In this document: piece after piece, positions 23,001-34,009 of the stretch
How the letters are laid out: each line of letters starts with the position of its first letter
How positions within the stretch are numbered: the first letter of the stretch is position 1
Assembly: GCA_015680685.1 (NCBI GenBank)
Contig: MNCI01030961.1
Coordinates: 268,276 to 332,275, forward strand
Origin: Gnetum montanum
Taxonomy: Eukaryota; Streptophyta; Gnetopsida; Gnetales; Gnetaceae
Reading direction: 5' to 3'
Length of the DNA: 64,000 bases
The notes under the pieces: generated by a model
Databases searched by the model: none
Told to the model about the DNA's origin: nothing
Seen by the model: the letters and a program-made list of their open reading frames with translations, nothing else
Translations under genes and position numbers: made by a program

Positions 23001-24250
23001 CTATGGTTCTAGATTGACACCCCCATGACTATTATTAAGATCAATTAAACAAAAGATATAATAAGTAGAAGATTGGTGTGTAGGTTGGACAAACTCCTTG
23101 GAATAGTCGTAATATGGTTTGACTTGTTGGATATTGACAAAAATAAGCTTATGTGGATAGGATGGGTGGTAGATATGTAAGGCACCATATGGATAAGTGG
23201 CTTGCACAATGTATGGTCCCTCCCAAAGTATCTAAAATTTAGCTTTTTAGGATAAATGACTAGGATTATAATAAAGGACCTTGTCCCCCAGTTGTATGGT
23301 TACATGCCTTATCCATGTATCATGCCTAAGTTTGGAGTAATTCTTATGGACTTCACTACTCATGAGTGCTACTAACCAATTCTCATATACAAGATTCAAG
23401 TTCATTAGACATTCCTTTTTGGCTAAGCTTAGATTGAGGTTAATTTCACTAGTAATAACTAAAGTGTGAAGCTCTATCTAGATTGGAAGCATTGGAAAAT
23501 TTTCATAGACTAACTCATATGGTATCTACCTTATAGGTAGTTTCCAAGATGTCCTATAAGCCCATAGAGCATCATGTAATTTAGTACTCCAATCTTTTCT
23601 AAACCTACTAACTATCCTAGTGAGTATTCTAGTAATTTTGTGGTTAGTGACTTCGACTTGACCATTTTCTTGGGGATGATATGGTGTTGTTAGTTTATGC
23701 TTCACCCCAAGTTGTTGCATGAGCTTCTTAAATGTGGCACCAATGAAGTGAGTTCCATTATCTGATATAAGCATTCTCGATACTCCAAATTTGTTCATCA
23801 CATGTTGTTGGAAACATGTGGTAGCTATCTTTGCTATATAATCTTTTACTGTTGCTTCCTTTGCCCACTTTGTGTAGTAATCCATAGTCATAATAATATA
23901 TGATTTTCCATTTAACATTAGTTCAATGGACCCTATAAAATAAATTCCCTAGATAATAAAATGTTCTAGTGGCTATATCCACTGCTGTGGCCCTTTGTAT
24001 CTAGCCATAATTCCTCCATCTCTTTGGTAGTGTTTGCAAGATTATCTAAAAATATGGCCATCTCTAAATAAAGTAGCCTAAAAGTAGCATACCATCAATA
24101 ATTTGAGTATCATTTTGCACTATGCATAGTGGCCACCACATTGGCCTTTATGGCCATCCTATAAAACTCTTTATTGATCACATTCTAGCACATAGCATCT
24201 AATGAGCCCATCTACATAGATCTTGTATAGATTGCCATTGATTTTCATAT
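23001..24250 (-). pseudogene. Integrase of element C
   Basis: The core domain is open over 23526-23918. MTMDYYTKWAKEATVKDY holds the first catalytic Asp, MLISDNGTHFIGATFKK the second, and PYHPQENGQVEVTN the catalytic Glu, so the DD(35)E set is kept. An ALWAYRTSWKLP motif follows. The zinc-binding N-terminal part (23940-24250) and C-terminal part (23001-23500, including LIFVNIQQVKPYYDYSKEF) are broken by stops. The coding strand ends near a G-rich motif (GTCATGGGGGTG, 23018-23030). Confidence 0.88.
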
Positions 24251-24257
24251 ACCATTT

Positions 24258-25060
24258 TTATCTATGAAGGAAATACTCACGTTGTTTCCTACTCCATTTA
24301 ACAAGAAGCTCTTGTGTTATTAGAGAATTTAGATACTCTACAGTCCATCGCCTCCCTATTGAATTTATAGGCTTTACTATTATGGTAAACAAATCCTTGT
24401 TGAAAAATTGGTCTAATAAAGGTTGCACTCGATTATTTGAATCCCATTTCAACCTTGAAAAATGATCAGCTACTACATTTTCTATTCCTTTTAATTAATC
24501 ATTGTGATGTTATAATCTTGAAGAATCACAAGAAATCCTATTAGTCTAGGACTAACCACTGGGTTGTTCATAAGAAATTGAATGGCACTATGATCAGTGT
24601 GCACATAGATTTGGTAATTGAGCACATAATGTCTTAACTATTCAAGTACATACACCACAACAATAATCTCTTTTTCAATTGTGGTGTAATTTAATAATGC
24701 TCTAGTGATGCTTCTATTTGCATAGTGTATATAGTATGGTCTTTTCTAATCATCAAGTTATGTCAATACTGCACCAAGTACATACTTTGAACCATCATTC
24801 ATCATATGAAAAGGTCTTCAAAAATATAGAGCTTGGAGGATTAGTGTATCTACTAATTTCTTCTTTAAAGCTTCAAATTCCTTTTCACATGACTCCGTAC
24901 ATTATAAGGATGCATCCTTATTTGTGATTTCTATAAGAGATATGGTTATCTATGAAAAGTTTTTGATGAATCTCCTATAGTAGCCTGTATGTCCTAAAAA
25001 GGATATTAAAACTTTCACTGTCTATGATTGTTGAGTGATATTTTGGATGACTTCGATCCT
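24258..25060 (-). pseudogene. RNase H and RT-connection region of element C
   Basis: The minus strand shows LISFLGHTGYYRRFIKNFS near 24990, PFHMMNDGSKYVLGAVL near 24770, then ALLNYTTIEKEIIVVVYVLE (Tyr/Thr-Glu-Lys-Glu box) and YQIYVHTDHSAIQFLMNNP near 24590. These are hallmarks of the gypsy RNase H domain following RT. Several stops are present. Confidence 0.85.
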
Positions 25061-25740
25061 TTTGAGATCTACATCAATACTCCTTTTTGAGATTTTATGT
25101 CCTAGCACTATACCTTCCTAGACCATGAGATGGCTCTTTTACCAATTGAGCTTTAGATTGGTTTCAACACATCTCTTATGTACCTGCTTCAACCAGTGTG
25201 CTTGTTTGAAATCTAGCTCACACATCAAAAAATCATCCATGAATACTTTAACACCATTGAATATTTGGTTCTAGAAGATACTTAATACTAGTCTTTGAAA
25301 GATGGATGGTGCATTGCAAAGACCAAAGAGCATATGTTTGTAGGCAAGCATTTCCCATGGACTAGTGAACATTTTTCTCTCCTAGTATTTAGGTGTAATG
25401 AAGATTTAATTGTATCCATTATATCCATCCAGAAAACTATAATACTCATGTCTCATAATAGTTTTTAGAACCTAATCAACAAATATCAAAGGGAAGTGAT
25501 CCTTGAATGTGGTAGAATTCAACATATGGAAGTTAACATAGACACATCATTTTCCCCCCTTCTTTGGAATAATCACTAAAGGACTGATCCATTTACTATC
25601 TATAATAGGATAAATGAATTCTACCATTAGTAGTTTCTCCAATTCTTACTTCATTACCTTCTTTGGTTTAAAATTGAGCCTTCATAGAGGTTGACATTGT
25701 GGTTTGACAGTAGGATTAGCTAATATTTAGTGCTGATAAA
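25061..25740 (-). pseudogene. Reverse transcriptase of element C (copy B)
   Basis: The counterpart of 1095-1720. Readable blocks include MLAYKHMLFGLCNAPSIFQR and VFMDDFLM near 25225-25375, and degraded FIYPI.DSKWISPLVI and YYSF.DG blocks near 25420-25620. Stops and frameshifts are present. This copy continues into RNase H and integrase, unlike copy A. Confidence 0.88.
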
Positions 25741-25799
25741 TTCATAGACCAATTCCCCTAATCTCATCATAAGACCACACAAATGTTGTAGGGAATCTA

Positions 25800-26450
25800 T
25801 TGAGTACTCCTATCAATTTCATTTTCTATTCTCTCTCTAGGTTAGCATTGATAATTACCAACTTCTTATTATTCAAAAATTCATATTCTAATGTTGTCAA
25901 TAGGGCTTTCAATTCCAGTGGTTCTAGTTCCAGTTCCATGTATTTGTCAGATTTAGTTTCCTCACTTGTAATCAGCCATTGGGTGCCCTCTTGTTGGGTG
26001 GTTGTAGCATACAGATAATTTTGCATACATCTTATTTCTACACATGTATTACATGTCTTGGTATCCTCTTGTTTGATAGCCTAGATTCTTTACACACAAT
26101 TGCATCTGTTATGATTGTACACGATACATAGAACTCTTCATCTTTGTATCATCTTGGATTCATATTCCTTGGAAACTTCCAAGGAAAATTTGTGAATTCC
26201 TAGCTTAGCATTGATTGTGCTAGCCCAATATCTTCCCATGATAATTGGAGATTTTGCCTTGTTTTTCCTAATGTGGATGACTAGAAAATCTGCAGGGTAA
26301 GACCAACCACTCATAGTAGTTATGACTTCATCCACCTTTCCAAGTGGAACTACGATGGATTGGTCCACAAGCTCTAAGCGAATGTTATTTTTATTTAGTG
26401 TTGGTAGGTTCCAAGATTGATACATATCTTTACATATTAGCTTTACTCCT
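25800..26450 (-). pseudogene. Retropepsin-like protease of element C (copy B)
   Basis: Open over 26138-26425: LELVDQSIVVPLGKVDEV, SYPADFLVIHI and SPIIMGRYWASTINAKLGI. These match the second half of gypsy proteases up to the ILGRPFL-like strand. The adjoining frame 25826-26026 (LKALLTTLEYEFLNN) resembles the protease-RT linker (usually LP..L.Y.FL). The active-site D-S/T-G was not found. Confidence 0.75.
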
Positions 26451-26479
26451 TATCTAAAATGTAGTAGAGCTTTTCATAA

Positions 26480-28990
26480 TTTTCATCTTTCTATTTGGAG
26501 ATAAACTAATTGACATCCTTCATCAATTCTCTTCTATGGAAGAGCCCTTGCCTTAATCCAATGAGTTATCATCTAAGTAAGCATGATAGTTTTGATATAT
26601 GGACTTAAGAAAGTTAGAATATTTCTATGTTGAGAAGAATTTGATGTAGATGGGGTGAAAGTAGGCATGTTCCCCATCCATTGAATTTTTCTAGACTCAT
26701 TTTGAAGAATGATTGTTTCCTAGGTTGAGATTTGTAGGTAACCATCTCCTCATGCATATTAACTACCCTCATAGCATTCTTTTACTATGGTTGTGATGAA
26801 AAATCCCCATACATAAAAAGAGGTGGTAGTAGTAGTAGAGGATTTAGGTGTTGATTAGAATGACCAGCTATTTGTGGATGCATATATGAGTTTGGGTTTG
26901 TCCTTTTTGGAATTGATCTATGGTATTCTGCTAAATAGCTACATTACTAGGTGATACTAGATGTTGGATGAAATATCCATATGGATCTAGCTATCCATAT
27001 AAAAAATTTTGGCATGGTGGTGGCATAGCCTATGATTGAGGCTATTTCCATTGTTGATAATAGTGCTCCTGCTACTGCAACAAAGCTCTACTAGGATAAT
27101 ACATTAGCTAGAGGTTCTATTGGTAGTTAGCTTGAGAATAAAGTAACCATTTAGGCATCTATTTCTTAATAAATTTGGGATTAAGTGTGTATGCCCTTAT
27201 CTCTTGTAGATGTGCCATGACTAGACAGAATCCCCTAGAATGTTCATAATGACATACAGTGCAACCTTCCTCATCTATGAAGTTGGTGTCTAAGCAATCA
27301 ACCATTGAAGCTGCTTTGCCTTTTCCAAAGGCTTTCTTGGTTCTTTCCTTCATAATCTTTAATGCAATTGCAAATTTTTCATCAATAGAATCTTACATTT
27401 TCTCTACTTTTATTGCAATGTCATTTATATATTTCTAGATCAGTAGAGTCTTTTTTTAGATGGCTTGATCCAAGGTTTCGTCCTCTTGTGTATCACACAC
27501 TCATGCATCTCTCTTTCAAAATGATGGGTCTCTATTATATTCATTAGCTAATTCCCTCTTTCTTAGCTCATCTTCTTCCTTTTCCACTTGGTCAATAAGT
27601 CTTCGAATGCAATTGGTAGTCATTTTTGATACTCTACCTTAGTTGTAAATCCTAAGAGTCTCTTTGGTTTTACTTCATTGTCCATCTATAATGCATCTAT
27701 GCAACAATGAATAGTATCTTACCATTGCTACATCAAGGATCTCATGAGTCCCTTTCTTCCATCCTTGGATTTGTTTCTCTAGGTTGGACACTCATGAATA
27801 AGTTTGATATTTATTGTTGAAGAGTTTGAGCATGGTACTCCAATGTCTAATTGATTCAACTCCTAATGTTTTATGAAATAATTTCAACTTTTTCAAATCA
27901 CTTTCAATATTTTGTAGAGAGTAGGCATTGTAAAAAGCTTGAACGTGATGTTGTGGATCAACATTGTAGCCTCCTTCAAATCTTGGCATATTGTTCATGT
28001 CAAATTGTTTAATTCAACTATCCCTCATGTGCTTGGTTGGGATGTTAATAGGTTCCTATATGTTAATCATGTTGTGAGTTAACATCAAGGGTTCATCTTC
28101 TTGATCAGGTTTGTGTGCTCTATTGTAATAGTACCCTCTTCTACGCTCATCCCTTTCATGATTTCTATGATTCCTATGTCTATGCTTCTCATAATCAACA
28201 TCTTTCGAATTAGAATGTTCCAAATAATGATCATGATGTTCATGAGTTCTCCTCTCTTCCTAATCATAGTTCTTGTACTTTTACCTGATTCTATCAAATT
28301 CTTCTGATGATTGTGAAGATGTAGATGAGGTTGTAGGAGAACAATGTCAACTTGTCCTTCTATGATAACTCTTATGTTTATCTCTGTGAGACCTAGCATG
28401 CAATGAACTTGTAAATCCACTGTGATTCCTACTTGTTCCTTGAGTCTTTCACCTTCTATATGAGCTTCTCTGCTAGTTTAGAGTGTGATTTATTCTTAAC
28501 ATGTTCATCTAGTTGAAGGATAGGCATTTTTGACTAGAACTCATGATTGTGGTGGAGATATTTGGCAATAAATGCATCTCCATCAAGCTCCTTCAAGACA
28601 ATAGTAGAATTGGCTGTCTTTCCTTTATCTTGTTCATGTCTTACCTCCATGGCATGGTCTTTCCTTAACTACTCATCAGTAGGTTCATATGGTCGAGTCA
28701 TTAATTTGATTTCATGATACCCTTCAATTACATCACTTAGTTTCATTCCCTTGAGAGAAATTTGGAGCATAAGGGGTGTTGAATGTTTTGGTGGTTGAAA
28801 AATGTTTCCTTGAAGATCCATACACCTTAACTAGTTGTTTTCCTAATGAAAGATGAATGTGAATTTAGGATAGTAAGGATCGTGATGAGCATATGAGATC
28901 CTTGTCTGTAATAACATACTCTAGTTGTTTTATTCTTTGAGTGAGTCACTGCTTCTCTATGGTTCCTTGGTAGATGATGTGGTATTCTTG
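26480..28990 (-). pseudogene. gag of element C (copy B)
   Basis: The counterpart of 2300-4960. The core is best seen at 27792-27998: MNNMPRFEGGYNVDPQHHVQ, then AFYNAYSLQNIESDLKKLKL and FHKTLG. The Arg/His-rich segment precedes it (28085-28420 region) and the charged N-terminus lies at 28560-28770. The C-terminal part (26820-27130) is rich in Tyr, His and Pro. Many stops. Confidence 0.82.
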
Positions 28991-29116
28991 TTTGAATCCA
29001 TGTTATATATTTTTATACATTCTTTTAAGTGTGATTTTCATAGAATTATAAGATTTGACTTTGTGTTCCAAGTACAAAAAGCTTGTGAGATCAATTACTT
29101 AGCATACATTGACTTG

Positions 29117-29134
29117 TCCCTCGTAACAGTGCCA
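29117..29134 (-). other. Degraded tRNA-Asp primer-binding site
   Basis: The minus strand reads TGGCACTGTTACGAGGGA, with four transitions and one transversion from the tRNA-Asp complement. It adjoins the clipped LTR at 29136. Confidence 0.85.
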
Positions 29135-29135
29135 A

Positions 29136-29270
29136 TGATGAGTGGTGGAGTAATCCAATACCCAACCATACAAGATTACAGTGTTCACATGTAGCCTAAT
29201 TGTAATCCATGGACAAGGCAATGTGATTATGCTAGTAATTGGGTAAAGTTTGAAATCTTTGTCTTCGCAT
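29136..29270 (-). mobile_element. Truncated 5' LTR of element C
   Basis: 135 bp of U5 matching the start of 18248-19132. Truncated at the same point as 5020-5154. Confidence 0.85.
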
Positions 29271-32200
29271 AACATATTTTCGACTACGTATTTAAGCATA
29301 AGACAATGTTAATAATTTACCAAAACTTACAACTCATAATTTTGTAGATGCAAGATGAATGAAAGGATGATGAGGAATTGATGATGAGTCATCATACCAT
29401 TATCACAGTGGTCAAACCAGAGAACAACACAACCACAACAATGAATGAATGAATGAATGGAAGGCACAATAGTACCTTACACCAATAGAACACCATCGTT
29501 ATCTCATCCATGTGATTCATTGTGTCAAGATCAGAAATCCCTCACTTTTTGCCTTCAAAATGTGAAACAATGTAACAAGTAACTTAAACAACATAATAAT
29601 AGCTAATCCATATAACCACTTAAACAATGCAACAAATATCTTATCAATCATGATAGAAGGCTACAACATTGCCATTAACTAGATATCTGAAGAAATCCAC
29701 TTAATATATAAAGCCAACTTTGGCTTTATTCTCTAGTGTTCTTTTCCTTTTTTGTTTTCTTACAATTTGATTGTCTATTTTTTCAAAGTAGTTTGGATTG
29801 ATCTTTAATGGTTAAACCAAATCAACATGTCCAACTACAACAATGATTTCATGATGAATATTTTGTTCCTTCTCATGCTTAAATCCTTGCCAAATATATA
29901 GGTATTGAGATAACATTTTAGTTTGTCACCCTTAAAAGGTTTAAGTAAACACAACTTATAGTCACTATCCACCAATATTTTTTCACCTCTGCCTAATCAT
30001 GATGCAACTTGTTGTAACTCCAGATTATGAATCTGGTGTTGCTGAGGAGCTCTAAGTTATAAATAAAGTTTATTTTATTCATAGCTCTATAGCACCTATG
30101 ATTTTATTTAATTATATGTTTTCTTAGCTAGCTAAATTCAATACCAAAATTAGTGTCTACTAACTAATTTGGATATTTTATTTTTTACATAGTTATGTGA
30201 AGGAATACCTAAATATATTTCAATAAAAATGGCACTTTCAAATGTGAAAAGTGCAAACAAGTCATGCTAGTTACCAAATCCTCAAATCAAATCAAACAAA
30301 TTTCAAATATTTAGTTTAAATAATATTTATTTTATTATATAAATTATTTCATCTATTTATAAAATTTTATTTTATAAATGTCTATCAAAAAGTAAAGGTG
30401 GACAAAGATTTGAGGTTAGTGTACCCTTTCTATATTGAAAATTAAAGCCTATCTATTCAATATTAGATTAACATTTTATATTTAAGTAATATTTTAAAGA
30501 TTCCAAGAGTAATGTTAATTTAGCTATTAATAATTGAAAATAATTCATTAAGATATTGCTAAGATAATGATCATGTTCATTATAATAATGATTTAATTCT
30601 TTTATAATAATTTTTGCACACATTTAGTTATTTAGGATTTATTTCTATCTATGTATTTTCAATAGGTTAATTTATCTAATTTATCTAATAGATCCTTTGG
30701 TCTATTCATACTTAATAAAAGTTAACAAGAAAATAAAAAATAATAAATTGTTAGCCTAGCACTAACACTTTGAATTTGATTCAATTTCGATAGGCAATAT
30801 TGAGTTATGAATCTCTTATTAAACTTGATGTAAATACTACTAAAAAAATGTTTTCAATTCAACACCCCCTCTTATTAAAATAAATTTTTATCTCAACAAA
30901 CATGGTTGATCATTTCTACCAACGATTTGCAAATGATTTCAAATGGCTGGTTCTCTCATGAAATTCTTGCTTGAATATACCATCATTGATAATAGTGGCA
31001 AGAAGCATCTACTTTTCTGGATTTTCTCCTACTTTGATCATTATTGTAACAATAATGATAGCTTTGAAAAAGAAATCCTAGTCTGTCGCAATCATAGAAG
31101 AGGGATTCAAAGATGTAGTTGTTGAAATGTCCTCTTATTGTAGCCAGAATATTTTCACTATTTAGATAAGCAAAACATCATTTTCAGAATCACTGTCTAG
31201 TGAGTATTTATTTTTTCATCTCTAAGAGCTACTGTAATTTGCAGAAGCTCCATTTGGTATGATTGTGACAAGTTATTGTGTAGTGAGTAATCATCCATTT
31301 ATTGCAATTATCACAAAAAGTGGACCAAAAAATCCATATAGTCAAACATGATTTAGACCATGGGACTAAAAACTCATTTATTGGATTTGCATCCATAGTC
31401 ACCATTGGGAAGGCTTGTCATATAAAAAAGGATAATTACTTAGAACTTCCATGCTCATCGTATAAAGGAGATTTTAGGTGGATTGTTAGATGAGAAAACG
31501 CTTAACTTTTTGAAGTAGCTACACTCATGCCACCTGAGAAAGAAGCACCTAACCTCCCCTTCAAATGATGGTCCTATTCACAAGGTTGGTCATATGGTGC
31601 ATTCAAAATTTTAGACCTTTTAACCTATAAAATTGTTTAGTTTTCCTTGAGCATCATTTTTGGGATAGTAGTCTAACTTTCAAGTGTTTGCTAACAATAT
31701 CACTAATTTCTAAAAGATAGTATAGTTGTAGGCATATGTGGAGATCAAGGAAGAATTATATCATTATATGTCTAAGAACCTCCCAAGTTGCAGAACCATG
31801 TAAAGACCACTTATTTTACCAAATTTTCCTTTAAATAAATTAATACCATGAAAATTTTACTTAAAATTATCTTTACCTTCTCTCAAAAGTAGCATTATGC
31901 TGCATTAAGATATATATATTCTAATTACTTTAAAGTGTTTCTCATCTATTTGGAGTTGCAACTTGATGGGGAGGGTGACACAGTAGAGCAAGCAAGGAAT
32001 GAGGCAAATTTCAAGGAGTTTCAACAAGTGGGGGCCTTTGTTGCCATAGAATGAAATAGGGTCAATTTGGCTAGAGTGCATAGCTAGGAATGGTTGCTCT
32101 ACATTGCCAATGCATCTTTAGGTTGTATTTTTGTGTGGGAATCCTTTTGTTGGGATGTGGCCTTGATGTTAAAAAAATGTTTTGTTTTCTAGTTTTGTAT

Positions 32201-32974
32201 GAATTCATAGACCCTATGCAAAATTTTCTTTAAAATAATCTACTATTTAACCACTTCATTTTTAAAATGTTGAAACAAGATTTCGAAAGCAAGTAAATAT
32301 AGAAAGCAATGTAGTATTAGTAATACAATTCCATCAAAATATTATGATATAAATCAACCAACTTGAAGCTCAAGATTAATAATAAAAAATAATTTATTGT
32401 TTTTTAAGAACTTTCTAAATTGACATGTAAAGTTAAATAACAAAAAGTGAAAAATATTATATACTTGTAAAATTATTGCATTCTCTATCCATAATTAATG
32501 TTTAAGTTTATAACTTTAAGTTTAAGGTTCTATGTACTTGTATGGAAAAACTAATAATGGTCCTACCTTTTATCTTTCTTACCTAAAACTACAAAAATCC
32601 TAATATTTAAATAATATAATAGATCTGACCATTTCATATCATATGATATATAAAAGTTGTAGATAGATAGGAAATAGAGCTTCATCTTTTTAGACCAAGG
32701 CTAAGATAATAATTATGATGGTTATGGGTAGAACATGTCAAAGAAAATAGGAAACCATTTACTCTATTCCTTTGTTCGAGAGGGTAAACTAAATTATATA
32801 AAGTAAATTAAGAAAAATAGCATTAATTATAAAAAATATTCTAAGTTATGTTAAATGGAACCTACCTATTGCTTTTCAGTATTTATCAGCTTTCATGAAA
32901 TTGAGATTAAACATTTTATTACTAATAATTAATTTTAAATAAATAATATAAAATATACAAATTAACATCCAAGT
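29271..32974. other. Unrecognised duplicated DNA, no gene seen
   Basis: Counterpart of 5155-8918, with an (AATG)n tract at 29441-29459. No recognisable coding region. Ends in CAAGT, the left TSD of E1. Confidence 0.6.
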
Positions 32975-33832
32975 TGATGAGCGGAGAGGTACCCCTATGC
33001 TCAACCATATGAATATGACGTGTATGCATGATCCGGTCAAACTCCGTAGATGGACTAGTTGTGGAACCTAGATAGTTACACGTTGATCGCAGTTGTGGAC
33101 TAGTATTTGCTTTGTCACATATGGTTTAGTCTAGAGTGAGGTGTATGATGTGGTTTCTAATGCTATGCTACTCCTAGAGACAATCAAAAGTAATTTTGGT
33201 TAAGCTAATAGATAATGGAGAATAAAATCTAAATTAGCATAACTGCAATGAGCATCCATCCTTAATCATCCATACACATCTTGGACCTCATGCACTTACT
33301 CTAGGATTACCAAGCACACATTACTCGAAGCACTACTAGATACGTTACTGGGTACCAAGTAGTTACGCTTGAATGTGCATGATTAAGATGTACTCATTCT
33401 GCATTTAACAATAGAAATAGTAAATGATGATAAAAGAAATATTAACTAAAAAGAAATAAATAATAATTCAATAATTAAATAATTAAACAATTAAACACTA
33501 AGTGAATGTTGTAATGATGGGGTAATCTTGATCTTTATTGCTGATTGTGTGTGTCTCCAAGTATGTCACACTCGAACAAAGGTTCCATACAATTACAAAC
33601 ATCACACTATGGGCATGCACTAGGGAAAGAACTAAAAACTAATTGAAAACTGACAAAAAGACTTTATCCTAAGACTTAACAACTGACTCCCTTCCTATAC
33701 ACCTAAATGCTATATTTATAGGCCTACACAAGAATCATGATATTATGTATTTGATATCTTTATCTAGGCTATGATATCGTGTACCCAATAGCAAGGATCT
33801 AATATCAAGTCTTGGCAAACCATGATTCATTA
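32975..33832 (-). mobile_element. 3' LTR of E1
   Basis: 858 bp. It starts TGATGAG and ends CATGATTCATTA, where the usual terminal CA is mutated to TA. The minus-strand TATA box is at about 33711-33720, with GATATC-like repeats at 33730-33806. The internal side begins with TACCCCCAC (PPT GTGGGGGTA on the minus strand). Confidence 0.9.
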
Positions 33833-34009
33833 TACCCCCACAATTGAATAACAACTTGTCTTTGAGTCAAATAATTGAAATGAGAACTAATTCCTTTGAG
33901 TACATAGTGGATATGTATGGGATTATTAACTAACTATGAATTACTTTATGCTACAGTGTAGAATTAAACAAAAAAAATTAGGATATAGACATAGAATATA
34001 AAATCCAAA

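Larger units (their letters stand above)
18248..29270 (-). mobile_element. Element C: decayed Ty3/gypsy element with 3' ORF
   Basis: A minus-strand LTR element: 3' LTR 18248-19132, 3' ORF, internal promoter-like region, integrase, RNase H, RT, protease, gag, primer site 29117-29134, and a 5' LTR clipped to 135 bp. The order gag-PR-RT-RH-IN and the tRNA-Asp primer site indicate Ty3/gypsy, Tat/Athila-like. All genes have stops. Its part right of 25097 belongs to copy B of the segmental duplication and is repeated at 1095-5154. Confidence 0.92.
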